Below, one piece after another: positions 1 through 11,873 of a stretch of DNA of 64,000 bases; within the stretch, counting starts at the first letter, position 1; every line of letters starts with the position of its first letter. Under the pieces are notes generated by a model. That model worked only from the letters and a program-made list of their open reading frames with translations, had not been told where the DNA came from and made no database searches. Origin of the DNA: Salisapilia sapeloensis (lineage: Eukaryota; Oomycota; Peronosporomycetes; Peronosporales; Salisapiliaceae). The stretch lies in NCBI GenBank assembly GCA_023334545.1, contig JAADVB010000076.1, forward strand, positions 1 through 64,000. Reading direction: 5' to 3'. Both the position numbers and the translations under genes were made by a program.

Positions 1-508
1 ACGAAGTTTTCCCGTAGTCCTCTGGCAGCAGTACAATACCAGAAGAGATGTGACATACTTATTCGTCTGGGACCCTGGTCACGAGGACAGCACGTCGTAT
101 GGGGACAGGTAACAACAGATCCGCTTGGATCCCAAAGAGGTAGCCGATGTAGTTTAATTCTGTAAAGGAGTTTTCTCTAAGCGGCTCTAAAGTCAATGGT
201 CTGATGCAATTGGTTCCATCCCAGCTCCTGTAATGCTGTGTAGATTGTTTCGTGATCCTGACACCATTTAAGACTCGTATTTTGAACTTCCAACTTTCCC
301 GCATCTTTAATTGCTGTGGAGAGCGCCTTTTTGATTAGACGACGGGAGTTATAAGAAGGCGTCGAACAGTACCAAGGTGAAATGAAGCGAGTGAGCTTTT
401 CTAGATAAGCGCTTCCTTGAAAGTCGTACCGTGCTGCTGCTGTATTATAGAGGTCAAGTCAATGGGAATTTAAATATCATCTACGAAGCAGTATAGGCTT
501 TTGGCCAA
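1..508. other. Left-edge sequence, no supported gene
   Basis: No reading frame here resembles a known protein. The longest minus-strand frame (59-304) is short and has no recognisable motif. The stretch directly precedes a decayed RNase H domain on the plus strand, so it is probably the upstream part of the same dead retroelement, but I cannot recognise reverse transcriptase motifs in it. Confidence 0.4.
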
Positions 509-1138
509 GTGCTCGAGTCTTCCGTGGATATCATACCACGGGACATCGGTGATTCTCTACACTTGTGGCTCGTATTCTTTGATGGTGGAAGTCGTGGTAA
601 CCCAGGCTGGGGTGGTGCTGGCGCGATCACAGTCAAAGCTTCCTTATGTTCCTTACATGCAGGGTTCTTTTGGGTGGGCAGCATGTCTTATGCGAGTCCA
701 GGTACGACAAACAATAATGCAGAGTACAATGGCCTAGTTACGGGCCTTCAAGTTGCACAAGAATTTCAGCTTCGAAATGTACATGTAATCGGTGAGAGTG
801 CTGTTATTCTGCGACAACTACGTCGGGGATACAGCCTAAAGCCAAACATCTACAACGCTGGTATCAACAAAGTTGAGATCTAGCTTGCTGCGTAAATGTC
901 TCATCATGGAACATTATCCCGAGCTTTCAACAAAATGGCAAATCTGGTCGCTAAAATCGCAATGGGTGCACACACAACTTCTAAACTCACACAGCGGACC
1001 CTATCCAGAATTTTCTCACGTCCAAAGATGGCTATCAAACAACATGCGCCAGTGGTACCTTTACGGATTCCATCGCAATTCGACCTTCGATTCAGACTCC
1101 ACCAAGGCCTTCTCCCGTCTGAAGGGGAACGTTGTTGA
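509..1138 (+). pseudogene. Decayed retroelement RNase H domain
   Basis: The frame carries the hallmark of type-I RNase H domains from non-LTR retrotransposons: an FFDGGSRGNPGWGG-like first strand with the catalytic Asp, followed by TTNNNAEYNGLVTGLQ with the catalytic Glu. After in-frame stops (TAG at about 881, TAA at about 893) the same frame resumes with a FNKMANLVAKIAM segment that matches the HNKMADxLAxxAM tail of this family. The third acidic site reads GES where DS is usual. The stops and the altered residue show it is dead. The upstream reverse transcriptase is not recognisable. It lies opposite in orientation to the LINE endonuclease relic at 2550-3552, so the two are separate insertions or a rearranged element. 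Confidence 0.8.
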
Positions 1139-1418
1139 CACAAAGCCCACCCTCATCGGCTATTTCTCGTTCACTTTACTAGAGAAATATTGGCTAGATA
1201 ATCAGTATCTTAATAGATCGTTGGTTTCATATTAAAAAAGCACATCGATTAAACTATAAGATTTCCACTGAAGACGAATGTTGAAGTTGCCATGAAGGTC
1301 AAAGGACATCAGGAGAGTTCCGATCGATTTCCGCTGTAGAAATTAAATTCTCTTTCGAGTTTTTGCTTTCTACGTAAGAAGTCTAACATTTTATTATTTG
1401 ACCTCGCCTTGTTCTCGT

Positions 1419-2369
1419 ATGCAGTCCAAGTCAGATCCATTGGACGTCAATCGAGAACTGAGAATTTGTGTGAAAGAAGCACTGGGATCATCCACTGCAC
1501 CCTGGCCGGTGGATGATAAATTTGCTCCTTTCCAGACTGCTGGCTCTTCTTTTTAAGGCATCAGTAGCAAAATTTGGCTGAGAAGCATAAAACGTTCTGG
1601 AGTACTTACGCGTCGCTGTTTCTCGAGATTGCGTACTACCATCCGACAAATGTCGTGGAAAGAAAGGCAATTCACAGCGGAAGACTGGTCTGTTGCGGCA
1701 GCAGGCATCATTGTCAAGTAATTTCATCGAGACGTTGGGCATAGAATTTGTCGCCCATAAAATATGTTAACCGGGTGCTGCGAATGCGTTGTTCTTTTTA
1801 AGACAGCCTATATCGCTAACCGACCTGTCCGAGGATGAGCTACAATTGCATCTATCTTATCTGCGCTACGACGCATGGCTGTCGCCGATCATGAATCGAC
1901 ACCGCTCAGCCTGGTGGCACATGCTACTGTATATGTAGCCGAATGATAGTGACGCCACACGACAGGAAGCTATAGTGTATGTGTCGGACGCCGCGAAAAC
2001 TCAGATCGCGACTACCAACTACGAGGATGGCTTCAATGGGACAAGGTGTGGATGGCATTGGACGCGGAACAGCCATGGACGCAAATGATCAACGATTTTT
2101 TAGCCCCGAATGATGAGCTACCACGTTGCCAAGTGACAACGATGAGACGTGACACGTCGGAAAGTGAAGAGCAGTTGTCCAGTACGAATATTAATTCTAT
2201 CCCAACAGTCAATCATGGTAAAACTATTGCTACGGAGGAGAGGATAGAAATGCCTGAAAGGTATTTAAAGTTTAATGTTGGTGGTGAACGAGAGCATATT
2301 GGATGGTGGGCCGATTGGGATGATGGCAATGATGATGATGAAATGAGCCTTGGAGACTTAAACAAATAG
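1419..2369 (+). other. Possible spliced gene or relic, unknown function
   Basis: A weakly supported gene model. An ATG at 1419 opens a short frame that ends near 1550. A second coding-like block begins after a CAG acceptor at 1806 and runs to 1934. A 41-bp GT...AG intron (1935-1975) then joins it in phase to a third block ending at the stop at 2369. The last block is acidic, contains several Trp residues, and ends in a run of Asp around an NDDDE motif. How the first block joins the second is unclear, and no domain is recognised. The surrounding DNA is repeat debris, so this may be a relic. Confidence 0.3.
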
Positions 2370-2549
2370 AGGCTTACGCGAAAGGGAAAAGGAAGACGCA
2401 CGAAGATGCATCCGAAAAAAACCAGTGGATACCTAGTCTAAGTAGTAGACTGAATAAATGAATGAAAGTGAGGTACATTGGCATCGAGTTACTTACGATT
2501 CCTAAAGTCTGTCTTAGTGCGTTCATCAACGTGCTAGCCTATTTTATCT

Positions 2550-3552
2550 ACTTCGCTTCGGGTCGTTCTTGTAGGTGTTGCAGGCGCTGCAACTTCTTAT
2601 GCTGCCTTGAGATGACTGCCCTGAGCTCCTTGGTAAGCAGGGCCTGGAGTTGTTGCTGTGTTAGCTGCCAGTTTTGAAGAGTCTTCTGATTGGCAGCCTA
2701 TCGTATCCAGTCCTCTAAGGTTGGCCGGAGATTTGCTTTCGTTGTGTCCTCGGCTTATTGTCGGATAGGATAGTACTGCACCCGTCCAGGTTGCTGTCGT
2801 TCCTCGGTCGTTGTGCTCACTTTCATAAGGACACTTTGATGACCGGACTGTAAGGCAGGTAATTCAATCGAAATTAAACGAACGCTCCATTCTTGCAGCC
2901 GGATATACGGTCGGTCTAGGCGGCTCGCACTCTTTTTGGTCCAGTAGGTATACCTTTGGTGATAATCCCGAGGGTCGGCATCCACGTCTAGGTGAGGGAT
3001 GTGCGTGGCATCAGCGAGGTCCCATTCCCCGATGAGTTGCTCTAGCTCTTTGCTCTCAGGTGGACCGGAACCTGGGATCCCAGTTTTAAGTCTGCCCAAT
3101 GCCGGACCCAGTACACAGTTGAAGCCGCCCACAAGAATACATTCCCTCTGAGTGCGCCATTTTCTATGGAGCTTGAGACAGAATTTGTGCTGGAAGACGC
3201 CTGGCCCGAGTGCGTAGACATTGGTGATGCCAATGTCTTTGTATGTTATGCCAATCACGTGTGCAATGGCCTGTTCCGGATTTAGAGCTTTTACGTGGTG
3301 CGTGGTATGAGGTGATAAGAGTATTCTCACACCCGCGGTAGTCGTAGAGTTTCCGCTCCAGTAAGACATCACTTTGCCATGGAGAAGTACTCCCCACATA
3401 CTACACCACCTGTGGTCCAATTCCTCCCGGTCGTGCTGGGTAAGGGGTTAAGTCTCCTGCAGCAAAAGGATATTGGGCCGATGAGCGGTATGCAGCGCAT
3501 GCTAGCCCTTGAAACACTCGGTTCGTGATTTAACAGTGAAGCCCCGGACGTT
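2550..3552 (-). pseudogene. Decayed LINE endonuclease (EEP/APE type) domain
   Basis: Read on the minus strand, the block starts with an NVRGF motif, then ILLLQET, then GGFNCVLGPALGR (normally GDFNC) and SRLDRPYI. These are the ordered signatures of the exonuclease-endonuclease-phosphatase domain of LINE ORF2. The frame continues into a Gln/Leu-rich linker that normally precedes the reverse transcriptase. It is broken by stops near 3510 and 3455, by TAA at 2755 and by TAG at 2698. The Asp missing from GDFNC also argues against activity. No reverse transcriptase follows; the homology fades near 2550, so the element is truncated at its 3' side. Confidence 0.8.
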
Positions 3553-6500
3553 CTACGAGAGATGAGCGAGCTGGTGTCGAGTTGGGGGTATTTGTGGATG
3601 GTGGAAGGAGTGGTGAATGGATGAGTATTTCTCAAACAAAGCGGCATCCATCTACACCTCGTTTGTGTCCTCCAAGATGCAAAGGGCGAGTTAAAGGGTT
3701 GGTTTTCATCTCTGGACTTGCTGTTGATGGCCACGAAGTGGTCATCTAGCAAGTGATAAGGGAAGAAGTTGAGTTCCACTTGAATGATATATTAGAGTGA
3801 TTTCAGATCCAAGCAGGAGTAAACACAGGCCGCGAGGCTGTACCAGGACCTTTCGCCCGTGTTCGTGGTGAGACCGTAAACATTGTTAGAGTTACGTTCA
3901 TAGGTGAGAGCAGTCAACACCCAAGACGTTAGCGTTGTAGCTGGTTGATTTTTCTACCAACTGAGTTCGAGGTCAGTGAGTGCTGCGTAGCAGAGGTCGG
4001 CAAGTTTGGCGCCGCTAAGGACAGTCGATGAAGAGTCTCCTGCGAACGATTGTCCCTCATCTATTTGTTCCTGTAGGAGAGTTGCATCCTCGATTGTATT
4101 GCACTCTGCTAGTTTGAGAGGAAGCACATCTAGCACAATTTATTGGCGGAGATAGATTGCAGCAATGGTAGCTTTGGCTTGAGATAGCTGCCCAAGAACA
4201 TGGAACGATCGTGGGAACTTGCATAGGACAGAGAACAACTGCGTGGTGTCTCGGCCTACGGCCGTTTTCTAAACGGTGAAATCGTTCGAGGTCAGAGGAA
4301 AGCGTGCGGGACCTTTTTAAGTTGCTTGCTGACCGTTCCAAAGCTCATCTAACCGAGTATCAAACTGGCGGGGCAATGTGGCAAAATTTTTTGAGGAGGC
4401 CCGGTCGGCACAATACGACCCGGACTTTATCTTCCGCTTCAATGGGCTTGCCAAGTGAGTGGTTGACAATAGTGCCGGCTTCCATCTTAAACTTTTGACT
4501 CCAGCGTTGGATGGTGAAATCCGTCTCATTGCTCACGGCTGCGACTCTTTGAAGACTCTCCCAATTTTCAAGTTCAAGGTTAGCGATGTGCTTCTGTCCC
4601 TCCGGCTTGAGAGCGAAAAGGACAGATGGGACGACTTCCATTATTATCTTTAATCTGGTTGGGAAGTTAGCCACCACGTGGGTGAGGTGTTGCTTTCAAT
4701 TGCAGTTAATTTCGGGTGTTGAAGCGCCTGCTGCATCATCTCCGGGTTTCACTCCCAACTTGGATCCGTCCATGGTTTGGATAGCGATGCATCCGCATCG
4801 CCGCTGGCCATGTTTTCTAAGAATTTGTTTTATATCGCCGGCCATGTCTGCATCGTTGTCACTTCCTGCATCCTGATCTGTATATTCAACCTGCCCTGCA
4901 GAGCTCGCCGGGGCTGCTGCCAGATGAGGGAGCTATAGTGATTACCATTGAAATATAGGACCATGTGGCGATTTATCTCGCGAACCACTTGTCTCAATTA
5001 ATTCGGTGAGCTAATTTACGCTCGCAAAACACGATTGTGTAGTAGAAGGAAACTTAAGAAGTGGAGTATAGACAAGATCTACCTATGGCTTTTCTATCTA
5101 GACTAGCTTTCCATCATATTTTTCTGGGTTACCATTGGCCAGCTAGACCTTCCACCATAGATCTAGAACGCTACTTGAAGAGTATACATTCTGATTGAAG
5201 CATGTAGCTACCTGCCACATTCGGCTTGTCACTCTGGACAGTTCTGTTAGAACAACGGCAACGGCCTTAGAGCGCAATCGGCATCCGATTTTCTACTGCC
5301 TGTTGTGACGTATGATGCGCCTATAAAGGTGCTGGATGTTAGTGATCACTACTTAGTCTCAAGGAAGACGTACCGCAGTATACGACAAACTTTTCATCCT
5401 TTCCTTCCTTCCTTCCTAGTTCGGCTTGTAGGGCTATGGCGCAGCTAGTCGGATCGAGGCTGAATTCCTTACAGGTGCGACCCGCTGCATGTTTGGTGGA
5501 AGCCTCCGTGGTATACTGCCCGAATGTGTGGTGTTACGTGTCCGTACTCGCATCCAGAACAGATGTCGCCCTATTGAGGAGAATTGCTGCCATACGCAAT
5601 GTAGCAGACGATCCCCGTAGGCGGGATAGTAGGTACCCATCAAGCGAGCTCAATGAGATCGCTGGTTAGTCGAAGAAGCTGTGGAGACATTAACGAGAAT
5701 TGGGCGCAGTGAAGTAGCTGCCAGGCCATTCAAGTGCACCAAGAATCTGTTATCTGATCCCGTGTGGAAATTCCTGAACGAATCCCAGCTTAGCTGCCGT
5801 AGTGATGCCTTTCTTGAGAGTGGCGGTCAGTCTCGCAAATTCCATGGGATGGTCGTGACGAAACGATCAGAGTTGAAGAGTCCTTGAATCAGGGCATAAA
5901 ACTGACGATTGCCATTCGCGGGCGTGTTGTTCCTGTAAAGGTAGCAGTCCGATAAATTGTTCTAAGAGACGAGGTGCGGGTAAATGAAGTGCCCAGTGAA
6001 GGTGGGTTGACCAACTCGACCACTTGTAGGCTGCCCAGTGCTTTCGGCTTTAATCCCATCCGAGATGTACCAGCCGTCCGCATTGGTACTTCCGGGGATT
6101 TACTGATAGACAGACCCGTATGATCATTGCCCGACTGGGTGTGGTGGTCAGGACAGGATTGTCCGAAGGGGCTACGCGTACCTGTTGGCTCGGAAGGCTC
6201 GTTGAAATGCCCAGAGTCGCCAGTGAGGTCAACTATACTATCCTGTGAAGATTTCACGCGCAATCTGTTCGGTTTGGCGCGATGACTTTTCTTCTTGTTG
6301 CCCTTCCGGGGTGTTTCAGATGTAATTTCCTAGGTGATGTCGGTGGGAAAGTCGATTGTGAGCCCTTTCCGAGCTTCCATGGTGTGGGCGATGTGTTAGA
6401 GTTAGCGTCCGCGTTGTCAGATGACGGTGATTTTAAAGCCGTGCTAGAGTCCGCAGTGTCGGCGCCAGAGGCGGCCGGGATGGGGGAGATGTAAGTGCCT

Positions 6501-7150
6501 CCCAGAACTCTTATAAGGAGGTAAAATGGTTGATAGAAGGATATTTGGTCGCGACATCCTGTGGCGAAATCGTTAAGGTGATTTGCGGTCTTTCAGCCAC
6601 GCTTACCCCTGGAAACTGTTAGTGCAGGTGATTTGTGGAGCCATAGACGTGGCACATTGCCTCCGGTCCGCTCTGATAGTGGTGGACGAGAAGACGCTTC
6701 CTTTCCAGGAATGGGGACATCGATGTGTGACGAAGAACACATTCCAGTGGAGCGAATGCCGCCCTGGATCTCCAAACAAATCATGACCGAAGTAGGCTTC
6801 CGTGTCCCCAAACTCCTACTTGCCGAAGTAGTCCATGATTTCCTTCATTTCGATATACAACCGGCAACGCACCCTTGATGGCATACCAGACGATAGGCAG
6901 CAGCACTGTCGCATCCAACTTATTAATGCATCCAGCTTCATCGAGTCTGGACAGGGCTTTGCTTCGATGGTTTGGTCACAACAAGCGTAAAGAGTTTGCT
7001 CCAGAAGGCGGTCTAAAAGCCATTCCATCTGGAGGCCATCTCCCTTGTGTAGGTGGTGAGGTGTATGGTGTGGAACGTAGTATTTTATTCAAGCTTGCGT
7101 GCGTCTCCACAGCACTCTGGGAGATTTTCGGGATTCCAACCCCATGCTTG
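3553..7150. other. Repeat-derived debris, no intact gene
   Basis: Only short frames occur. Minus-strand pieces at 3954-4200 (with one in-frame TAA) and 4360-4677 have coding-like composition. They lie directly upstream, on the same strand, of the LINE endonuclease relic, so they may be remains of its first ORF. I recognise no zinc knuckle or other marker. Plus-strand frames at 6282-6494 and 6583-6878 have no recognisable motif. I see no gene that can be supported. Confidence 0.5.
5401..5417. repeat. TTCC tetranucleotide microsatellite
   Basis: About four perfect copies of TTCC in tandem within the repeat-rich spacer. It is short and non-coding. Confidence 0.8.
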
Positions 7151-7369
7151 GACCGACACCCGTATTGAGGTTTTCAGTCTTTTCGAATCCTAGAAACTGT
7201 GGAAAACTTTGTCTTCCGCCGAGAGGTGAGCTACCGATTCGCCTACTAACTATGCTTCCATAGTAAGACGGAAGCGGTGAAGGTTCTCGGGGTTATAAAT
7301 TCTCTTGGCGAACTGAGGGACATGTTTAACAATGATTCTTCTTTCCAGGGTGCCCGTTAGGATCTTACT

Positions 7370-8530
7370 TACTACCGCAGTCGGTTTACGTAAGGTTTGC
7401 GGGAATTTGAGCTTCCTCGCACAGTAAGAGTGGAACTCGTGTTGCTTCTCTTACGAGTAGTCGGCTGGCGAGCTAAACCCAAATCGCCTTCACTCGCTAT
7501 GCTCGCAGTGCGAGAGGCTTCCCCTTTGATTGCCCTTTGCTCCCAAACAGTCGTGGTCGTGGTCGTGAGAATAGTAGTAAGTTTTTCGATTCTTGCGATG
7601 AGCATGGATTTGGTACTCCACTTCGACCGCTGGAGTGCGTGGATGATGCCTTTAAAGTACAGACACCAGCTAGAGTGCGTCAAGGGCGGCCTGGGTAGTA
7701 TGGCTGGGCATTACGAGGAAGTGGGGTGGTTCGCAATTACTAGTCCCACGAGAAGCTCTACCTGACGACGATATATCGGCGAGCGTTTGCTAGGGCGTTC
7801 CAGTGGGGTGATCCTGAGTTTCATGTTTGCGACGTGTTTCCAGCGTAGTAGATCCTTTAACAGGGAACCTTCATGCCGAAGTAGTGAGAAAGCACGTTGT
7901 ATGTTAACCACGTTTCCGTCCGCTGTGAGGAGTCCTATCGTTGGAAGCTCTGCATGCGGAAGGCATTCTAGACAGAAAGCTCCATACATGCTAAGTCTAT
8001 ATTGCTGGACAAGAAGCAGTTCGACGTGATGACGAATATATTCATCGAGGGTAACCTTATTGTACGATCCAAAGAATCAAGCCTTCATGCTAGACAAGTG
8101 CTATAATTGGGACAGCAATCGATCCTCTCCTCCGTTCTTGGTGCCAAGGTTCTTTACACCCACATTGTGAAGACGAACCCATTCACGCGGATATCCTCTT
8201 TCGAGTATGGTGACGTATCCTATCTGCAGGTGCCCGCTTTTCGTGGCAGTCAGAGTCCGCTCAGCATTGCCAGCAGGGTTGCCAACAGCCGGAAACGTAC
8301 AGAAACCTCTTCTTAGAATGCCTAGTAGCGTTCGAAACTTGGACTGACCTGGCAAAGCCTTGGGATACTTTCATCTCGTCTGACCCGGGCTGGCCACAAA
8401 TACTGATGCAAACGAACCTTGTACTGCAACCCCAATGGCTGGGCACCAAAAGTAATGTTACGATACTCTAGCGCCTTCAATGTCCTATTACGATGCGCCA
8501 ATCCTGGCTCGCAAGGAACGATACTAAACA
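7370..8530 (-). pseudogene. Probable decayed Copia-type polyprotein fragment
   Basis: On the minus strand the frame at 8101-8355 contains TLTATKSGHL, then VRLHNV and NLGTK. This order resembles the region following the Copia protease active site (usually LHNVxYVPxLxxNLLS). Downstream on the same strand, 7711-7989 holds CLECLPHAELPT, loosely like the zinc-binding pre-integrase segment. Frames shift between blocks and no DSG protease site or integrase core is visible. The assignment rests on motif order alone. Flanking short frames at 7372-7683 and 8322-8531 may belong to the same relic. Confidence 0.4.
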
Positions 8531-9006
8531 TTAAAATTGTCCAACGCCGCCCTCGTCAAGCCTGAGCCACGCCTCCTGGTTCACTCTCCTCACATACATA
8601 CGACTATTCCTCACAACATCGCTCGGCGTGTACCTCGACGTCCGCTTCCTTACAGCTTTCCACCAACAACTAAAAAATCATCACGCTACACCATAGCACA
8701 CATAACGGACGCTGCACAAAATGAATTCCAATTAAATAGATCTAGAACAATTAATAGACACGTGATGAGCATACCTTGGTATTTTATCAACAATCGATTG
8801 TATGGTTAATACTATATCGTCTCAAAATAGAGACCATAAATACAGCACTACTATAGCGTATGAATTGTCATACGATAAGTAATTAAGAAATGAGGTGATA
8901 GTCGCGGGTTTCAGCATTTAATTTAGCCTATGCAAATTAGGGAATTTTCTAATTTGCGGAGCTGTATATCAGCCACACATTTTCCGCAGGTCCAGCTCCA
9001 AATCTC
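8531..9006. other. AT-rich spacer before cytochrome c
   Basis: No supported gene. The stretch marks the change from retroelement debris to the conserved gene block. It is AT-rich and holds only a short plus-strand frame (8537-8809) without recognisable content. Confidence 0.5.
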
Positions 9007-9013
9007 TCATTCT
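9007..9013 (+). promoter_or_regulatory. Oomycete-type initiator (TCATTCT)
   Basis: The heptamer TCATTCT matches the oomycete initiator core (consensus around TCATTYY). It lies 49 bases before the cytochrome c ATG, a normal distance for transcription starts in this group. Assignment is by motif and position only. Confidence 0.5.
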
Positions 9014-9055
9014 TCTTTTATCGACAGAGAACGCAAGTACATCTACATCTGCGCA

Positions 9056-9409
9056 ATGACCGAATTCGAGGTAGCTGGACAGACGGGCGACAGTGCCAAG
9101 GGGGCAAAGATCTTCAAGACGAAGTGCTCGCAGTGCCACACCGTCAACCCTGGCGGACCCCACAAGCAGGGCCCGAACCTCAACGGTCTGATGAACCGTC
9201 AGTCTGGCCAGGCCGAGGGATACTCGTACTCGACGGCTAACAAGAACTCTGGTGTTATCTGGACCGACGAGACGCTCTTCGAGTACCTCCAGGCCCCGAA
9301 GAAGTACATCAAGGGCACCAAGATGGTGTTTGCCGGCCTTAAGAAGGCCAACGAGCGTCGTGACTTGATCGCCTACCTTATGGAGTCCACGGACCCGAAC
9401 GCCGCCTAA
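9056..9409 (+). CDS. CYC: Cytochrome c, mitochondrial electron carrier
   Basis: A 117-residue soluble haem protein that carries electrons from complex III to cytochrome oxidase in the mitochondrial intermembrane space. The haem site CSQCH is at residues 24-28 (C24, C27, H28) and the axial Met is M90 in KGTKMVFAG. The GPNLNGL and [11 protein letters not shown]-type segments are in the expected order. The open frame extends upstream to 8930, but that extension is unlike any cytochrome c. The ATG at 9056 gives the usual length and follows an initiator-like TCATTCT. It is intronless. Its 3' neighbour PIG-S converges on it, with about 200 bp between stop codons. Confidence 0.97.
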   Translation: MTEFEVAGQTGDSAKGAKIFKTKCSQCHTVNPGGPHKQGPNLNGLMNRQSGQAEGYSYSTANKNSGVIWTDETLFEYLQAPKKYIKGTKMVFAGLKKANERRDLIAYLMESTDPNAA

Positions 9410-9607
9410 GCTGTTAACTTGGATCAGTAAAGCGACTTTCCTACTGTAATTTTCTTTTAGCTTCTAGAGACTTTGCAAGCCGAATACAATCGTCTCAATC
9501 TTGACTAGAAAGCGTGTTCGTTTTGGTTCAGTTAACGGGTGAAGCGACAGCTGGGTTCTGTACCAGTGTCGTACCAAAGTATCTTTGAACTATCTGCCTC
9601 GTCGCAC

Positions 9608-11274
9608 TTAATCTTGCTTTGTCTTGGCTCGGCGCTTCTGCCGCCATCGCTTACCCTCTCGAACAAGGCCCACAATGAACGGCAGGAGAAGGGGTGCCAG
9701 CAACGGAGCGTATACGCCGAATATCTGTTCCTGGGGAAAGTAGAGCTGCCGGATCATCGTGTGGTCATAGTGCACGTATTGGGCGTATTGGTTTGCCTTG
9801 CGCACCGACCGCAGTCGCTCAAATGGAGTCAATTCTTGTGGGAAGAGTGCGCTTTCGAGTAAATCGACGGCAGTCTCCATCTTGAGCCGGACGTCCTCCA
9901 AGACACTCATCTCCGGCAAGGTGTCCACCAACTGGACGATGGACGTCAGCGTCTGAATACTGTCCGTCGCAAGGTGGTTCAGTTGGCGTTGGACGAGTAC
10001 ATCCAGCTCCCAGTCGGCCACACCATCTCTTGGCGATGGCAGAAACACATACTTGTCCTGCTCCGTTCGTTGACGAGTGGCAAACGACGGCAGGTACAGC
10101 AGTGTCCGTAGGTGGGTGAGGAAGAGTTGCATCAGTCGTCGCTCTTCCGTACTTTTCTCTCCCATCGTGAGCTTGTGGGGGTCGAGGATGACCACAGCGC
10201 CGTAGCCAGGGATCTCAAACGCCCTCTTCTTATCGTTGCTTCCATCGTCAATGTAGAGAGGCGAGTGGGAGAGCGTCGGCAGAGCTGCTGTCAGGTGCAG
10301 CACCTGCTCTCTGTCCTCCGTCACGGATGCTGCCAAGTAGTCATTTGCGCTTTTGAACTGCATGCATGTAAAATAAGAGCCTGAGCATGTAAATTAAAAC
10401 GAAGAAGACGTACATGTCGAAGAGTTTCGACCGACACGACGGACGCGTTTTCGATTGCAGGATGAGGTCGGATCGGATGACCGATGCCTGCATAGTACAA
10501 GGTCTCTGTCTCGTAGGAGAAGGACGCCACTGGCTCCATCTTGGACAAGAACGGGCTCAAGTATCTCTGGTGGAGTGTATCTAGGTCCCACTGCCACTCG
10601 ACATCTACGTCTTCCTTTAGCAGAGTGAACTCTAGGCGGTAGTTGGAAGACAGTCCAGCTCGCCGTCCACTGGAGATTGCGTCCTCTTTCCCACTGTTCC
10701 AATGGGTTTGCACTAGATCCTTCACAGTCGACTCGACCTCACTGCTACCTTCCACACCACCACACACCTCCTTTGCCCGGAAGGCATGACGGTACTTGCC
10801 CACAGTGGTCTGTGGCGGCATAAAAGGGAAATGCATGCCGCATAAGAGGACGAAAGAGAAGGCTGTGGATGGTGGCAGTATCGTATCCAGGACATCATCC
10901 AGCTCTTGTAGATCCTTTGCTTCCTGCACTCGAGTTGCCTGCTCTGGTTCCAATGCAACAGAAACCAAATAGTAGTCTACACCCTTGTCCTTTGACCATA
11001 TCCTTCTCTTCTCCTGCTCAGCTGCTCCGATCGTAATGACATTGATAGTGCGCTGTTCTCGCACCACGCCCCTTGCGTCTGCGTTTTCATGCAATCGATC
11101 AATGCGATCGATAGGTAGAGCCTGACGCTCCACCTGTGTGAATTGATATGCAAACGGTGCAATGCATAGTGCGTAGAGAACAAAGCACCCGACGATCTGG
11201 AGGCGCGTGCCGGCCATCGTCCGGTCGGGTAGCTCGTTGCTCTTTTCTTGTTGGAGACAGCTCTTTCTGCGCAT
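9608..11274 (-). CDS. PIGS: GPI transamidase subunit PIG-S (GPI17)
   Basis: Subunit of the ER GPI-transamidase, which cleaves the C-terminal signal of precursor proteins and attaches the GPI anchor. There are two exons, 11274-10414 and 10357-9608, with a 56-bp GTACGT...CAG intron in phase 0. The product is 536 residues (human PIG-S is 555). A transmembrane segment lies near residues 26-44 (IVGCFVLYALCIAPFAY). A long lumenal domain follows. A second hydrophobic segment near the C-terminus is preceded by YFPQEQIFGVYAPLLAPLLL, which fits the family, and the protein ends in a basic tail. An alternative Met at residue 20 would put the membrane anchor closer to the N-terminus. It is convergent with cytochrome c. 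Confidence 0.9.
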
Positions 11275-11359
11275 TTAGTGTCATGTAGCGCTTAAGTAGT
11301 TCTACCAGCAAGAAAGCCAGGAGCGCAAGGTACAAGGAGTTCTATTAAATCTTATGTGC

Positions 11360-11794
11360 CTAGTATTCTTCGTACTTGGACCCCTTCCGCATGCGCTTCC
11401 ATTCTTTCTTCTGTTGCTTGTACATTTCCTTTTGCATCTGATGATTGCCGTAGTGGACGCCAGGATTCATCACGTAGTTTTGTGGAGAAGGATGACCACC
11501 GCTATGACCTGTTCCATAATCTGATCCAGAGTACATCGCAGGCGTCGATGACATGCTTGAGCCTCCATAAAGTGCCTGTGCGTACATCAGTCGTCCTTGC
11601 TGGGCATAGTACGCCTGCGAGTGCGCCGCTTGCTGCTGGGCGTTATAGGCATAGTTCGGAAGATACATGTGCTGAGGAGGGTACGCTCGGTTCGTCGGAA
11701 GAGGTGCCATCGGATAGCCTGGCGAGTACCTGTTCGAGCTCATCGGCCGCGTATCGACTTGTTGTACTACGCCTTTCCGTCGAAATAGGTCCAT
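11360..11794 (-). CDS. Q/Y/P-rich hypothetical protein
   Basis: An unrecognised 144-residue protein. It is rich in Tyr, Gln, Pro, Ser and Gly, with an AYNAQQQAAHSQAYYAQQ-type low-complexity core, and ends in a Lys-rich stretch (KQQKKEWKRMRKGSKYEEY). Such prion-like plus basic composition is common in RNA-associated proteins, but no domain is visible. The first ATG is at 11794; the open frame upstream to 11821 lacks one. It is divergent from PEN-2, with start codons 79 bp apart, so the two probably share a promoter. Its 3' end lies 85 bp from the PIG-S start. Confidence 0.65.
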   Translation of the reverse strand: MDLFRRKGVVQQVDTRPMSSNRYSPGYPMAPLPTNRAYPPQHMYLPNYAYNAQQQAAHSQAYYAQQGRLMYAQALYGGSSMSSTPAMYSGSDYGTGHSGGHPSPQNYVMNPGVHYGNHQMQKEMYKQQKKEWKRMRKGSKYEEY

Positions 11795-11873
11795 TTGAGG
11801 GCTGTCCTGGAAAAAGCGCAATCTAACATGTTCGAAACCGGCTTGTGCCGAAAGAACCAGTTTCTAGCACGAG

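Noticed and set aside
8930-9055. 42-residue N-terminal extension of cytochrome c
   Set aside because: Not present in the family; the ATG at 9056 gives the standard length and follows an initiator motif.
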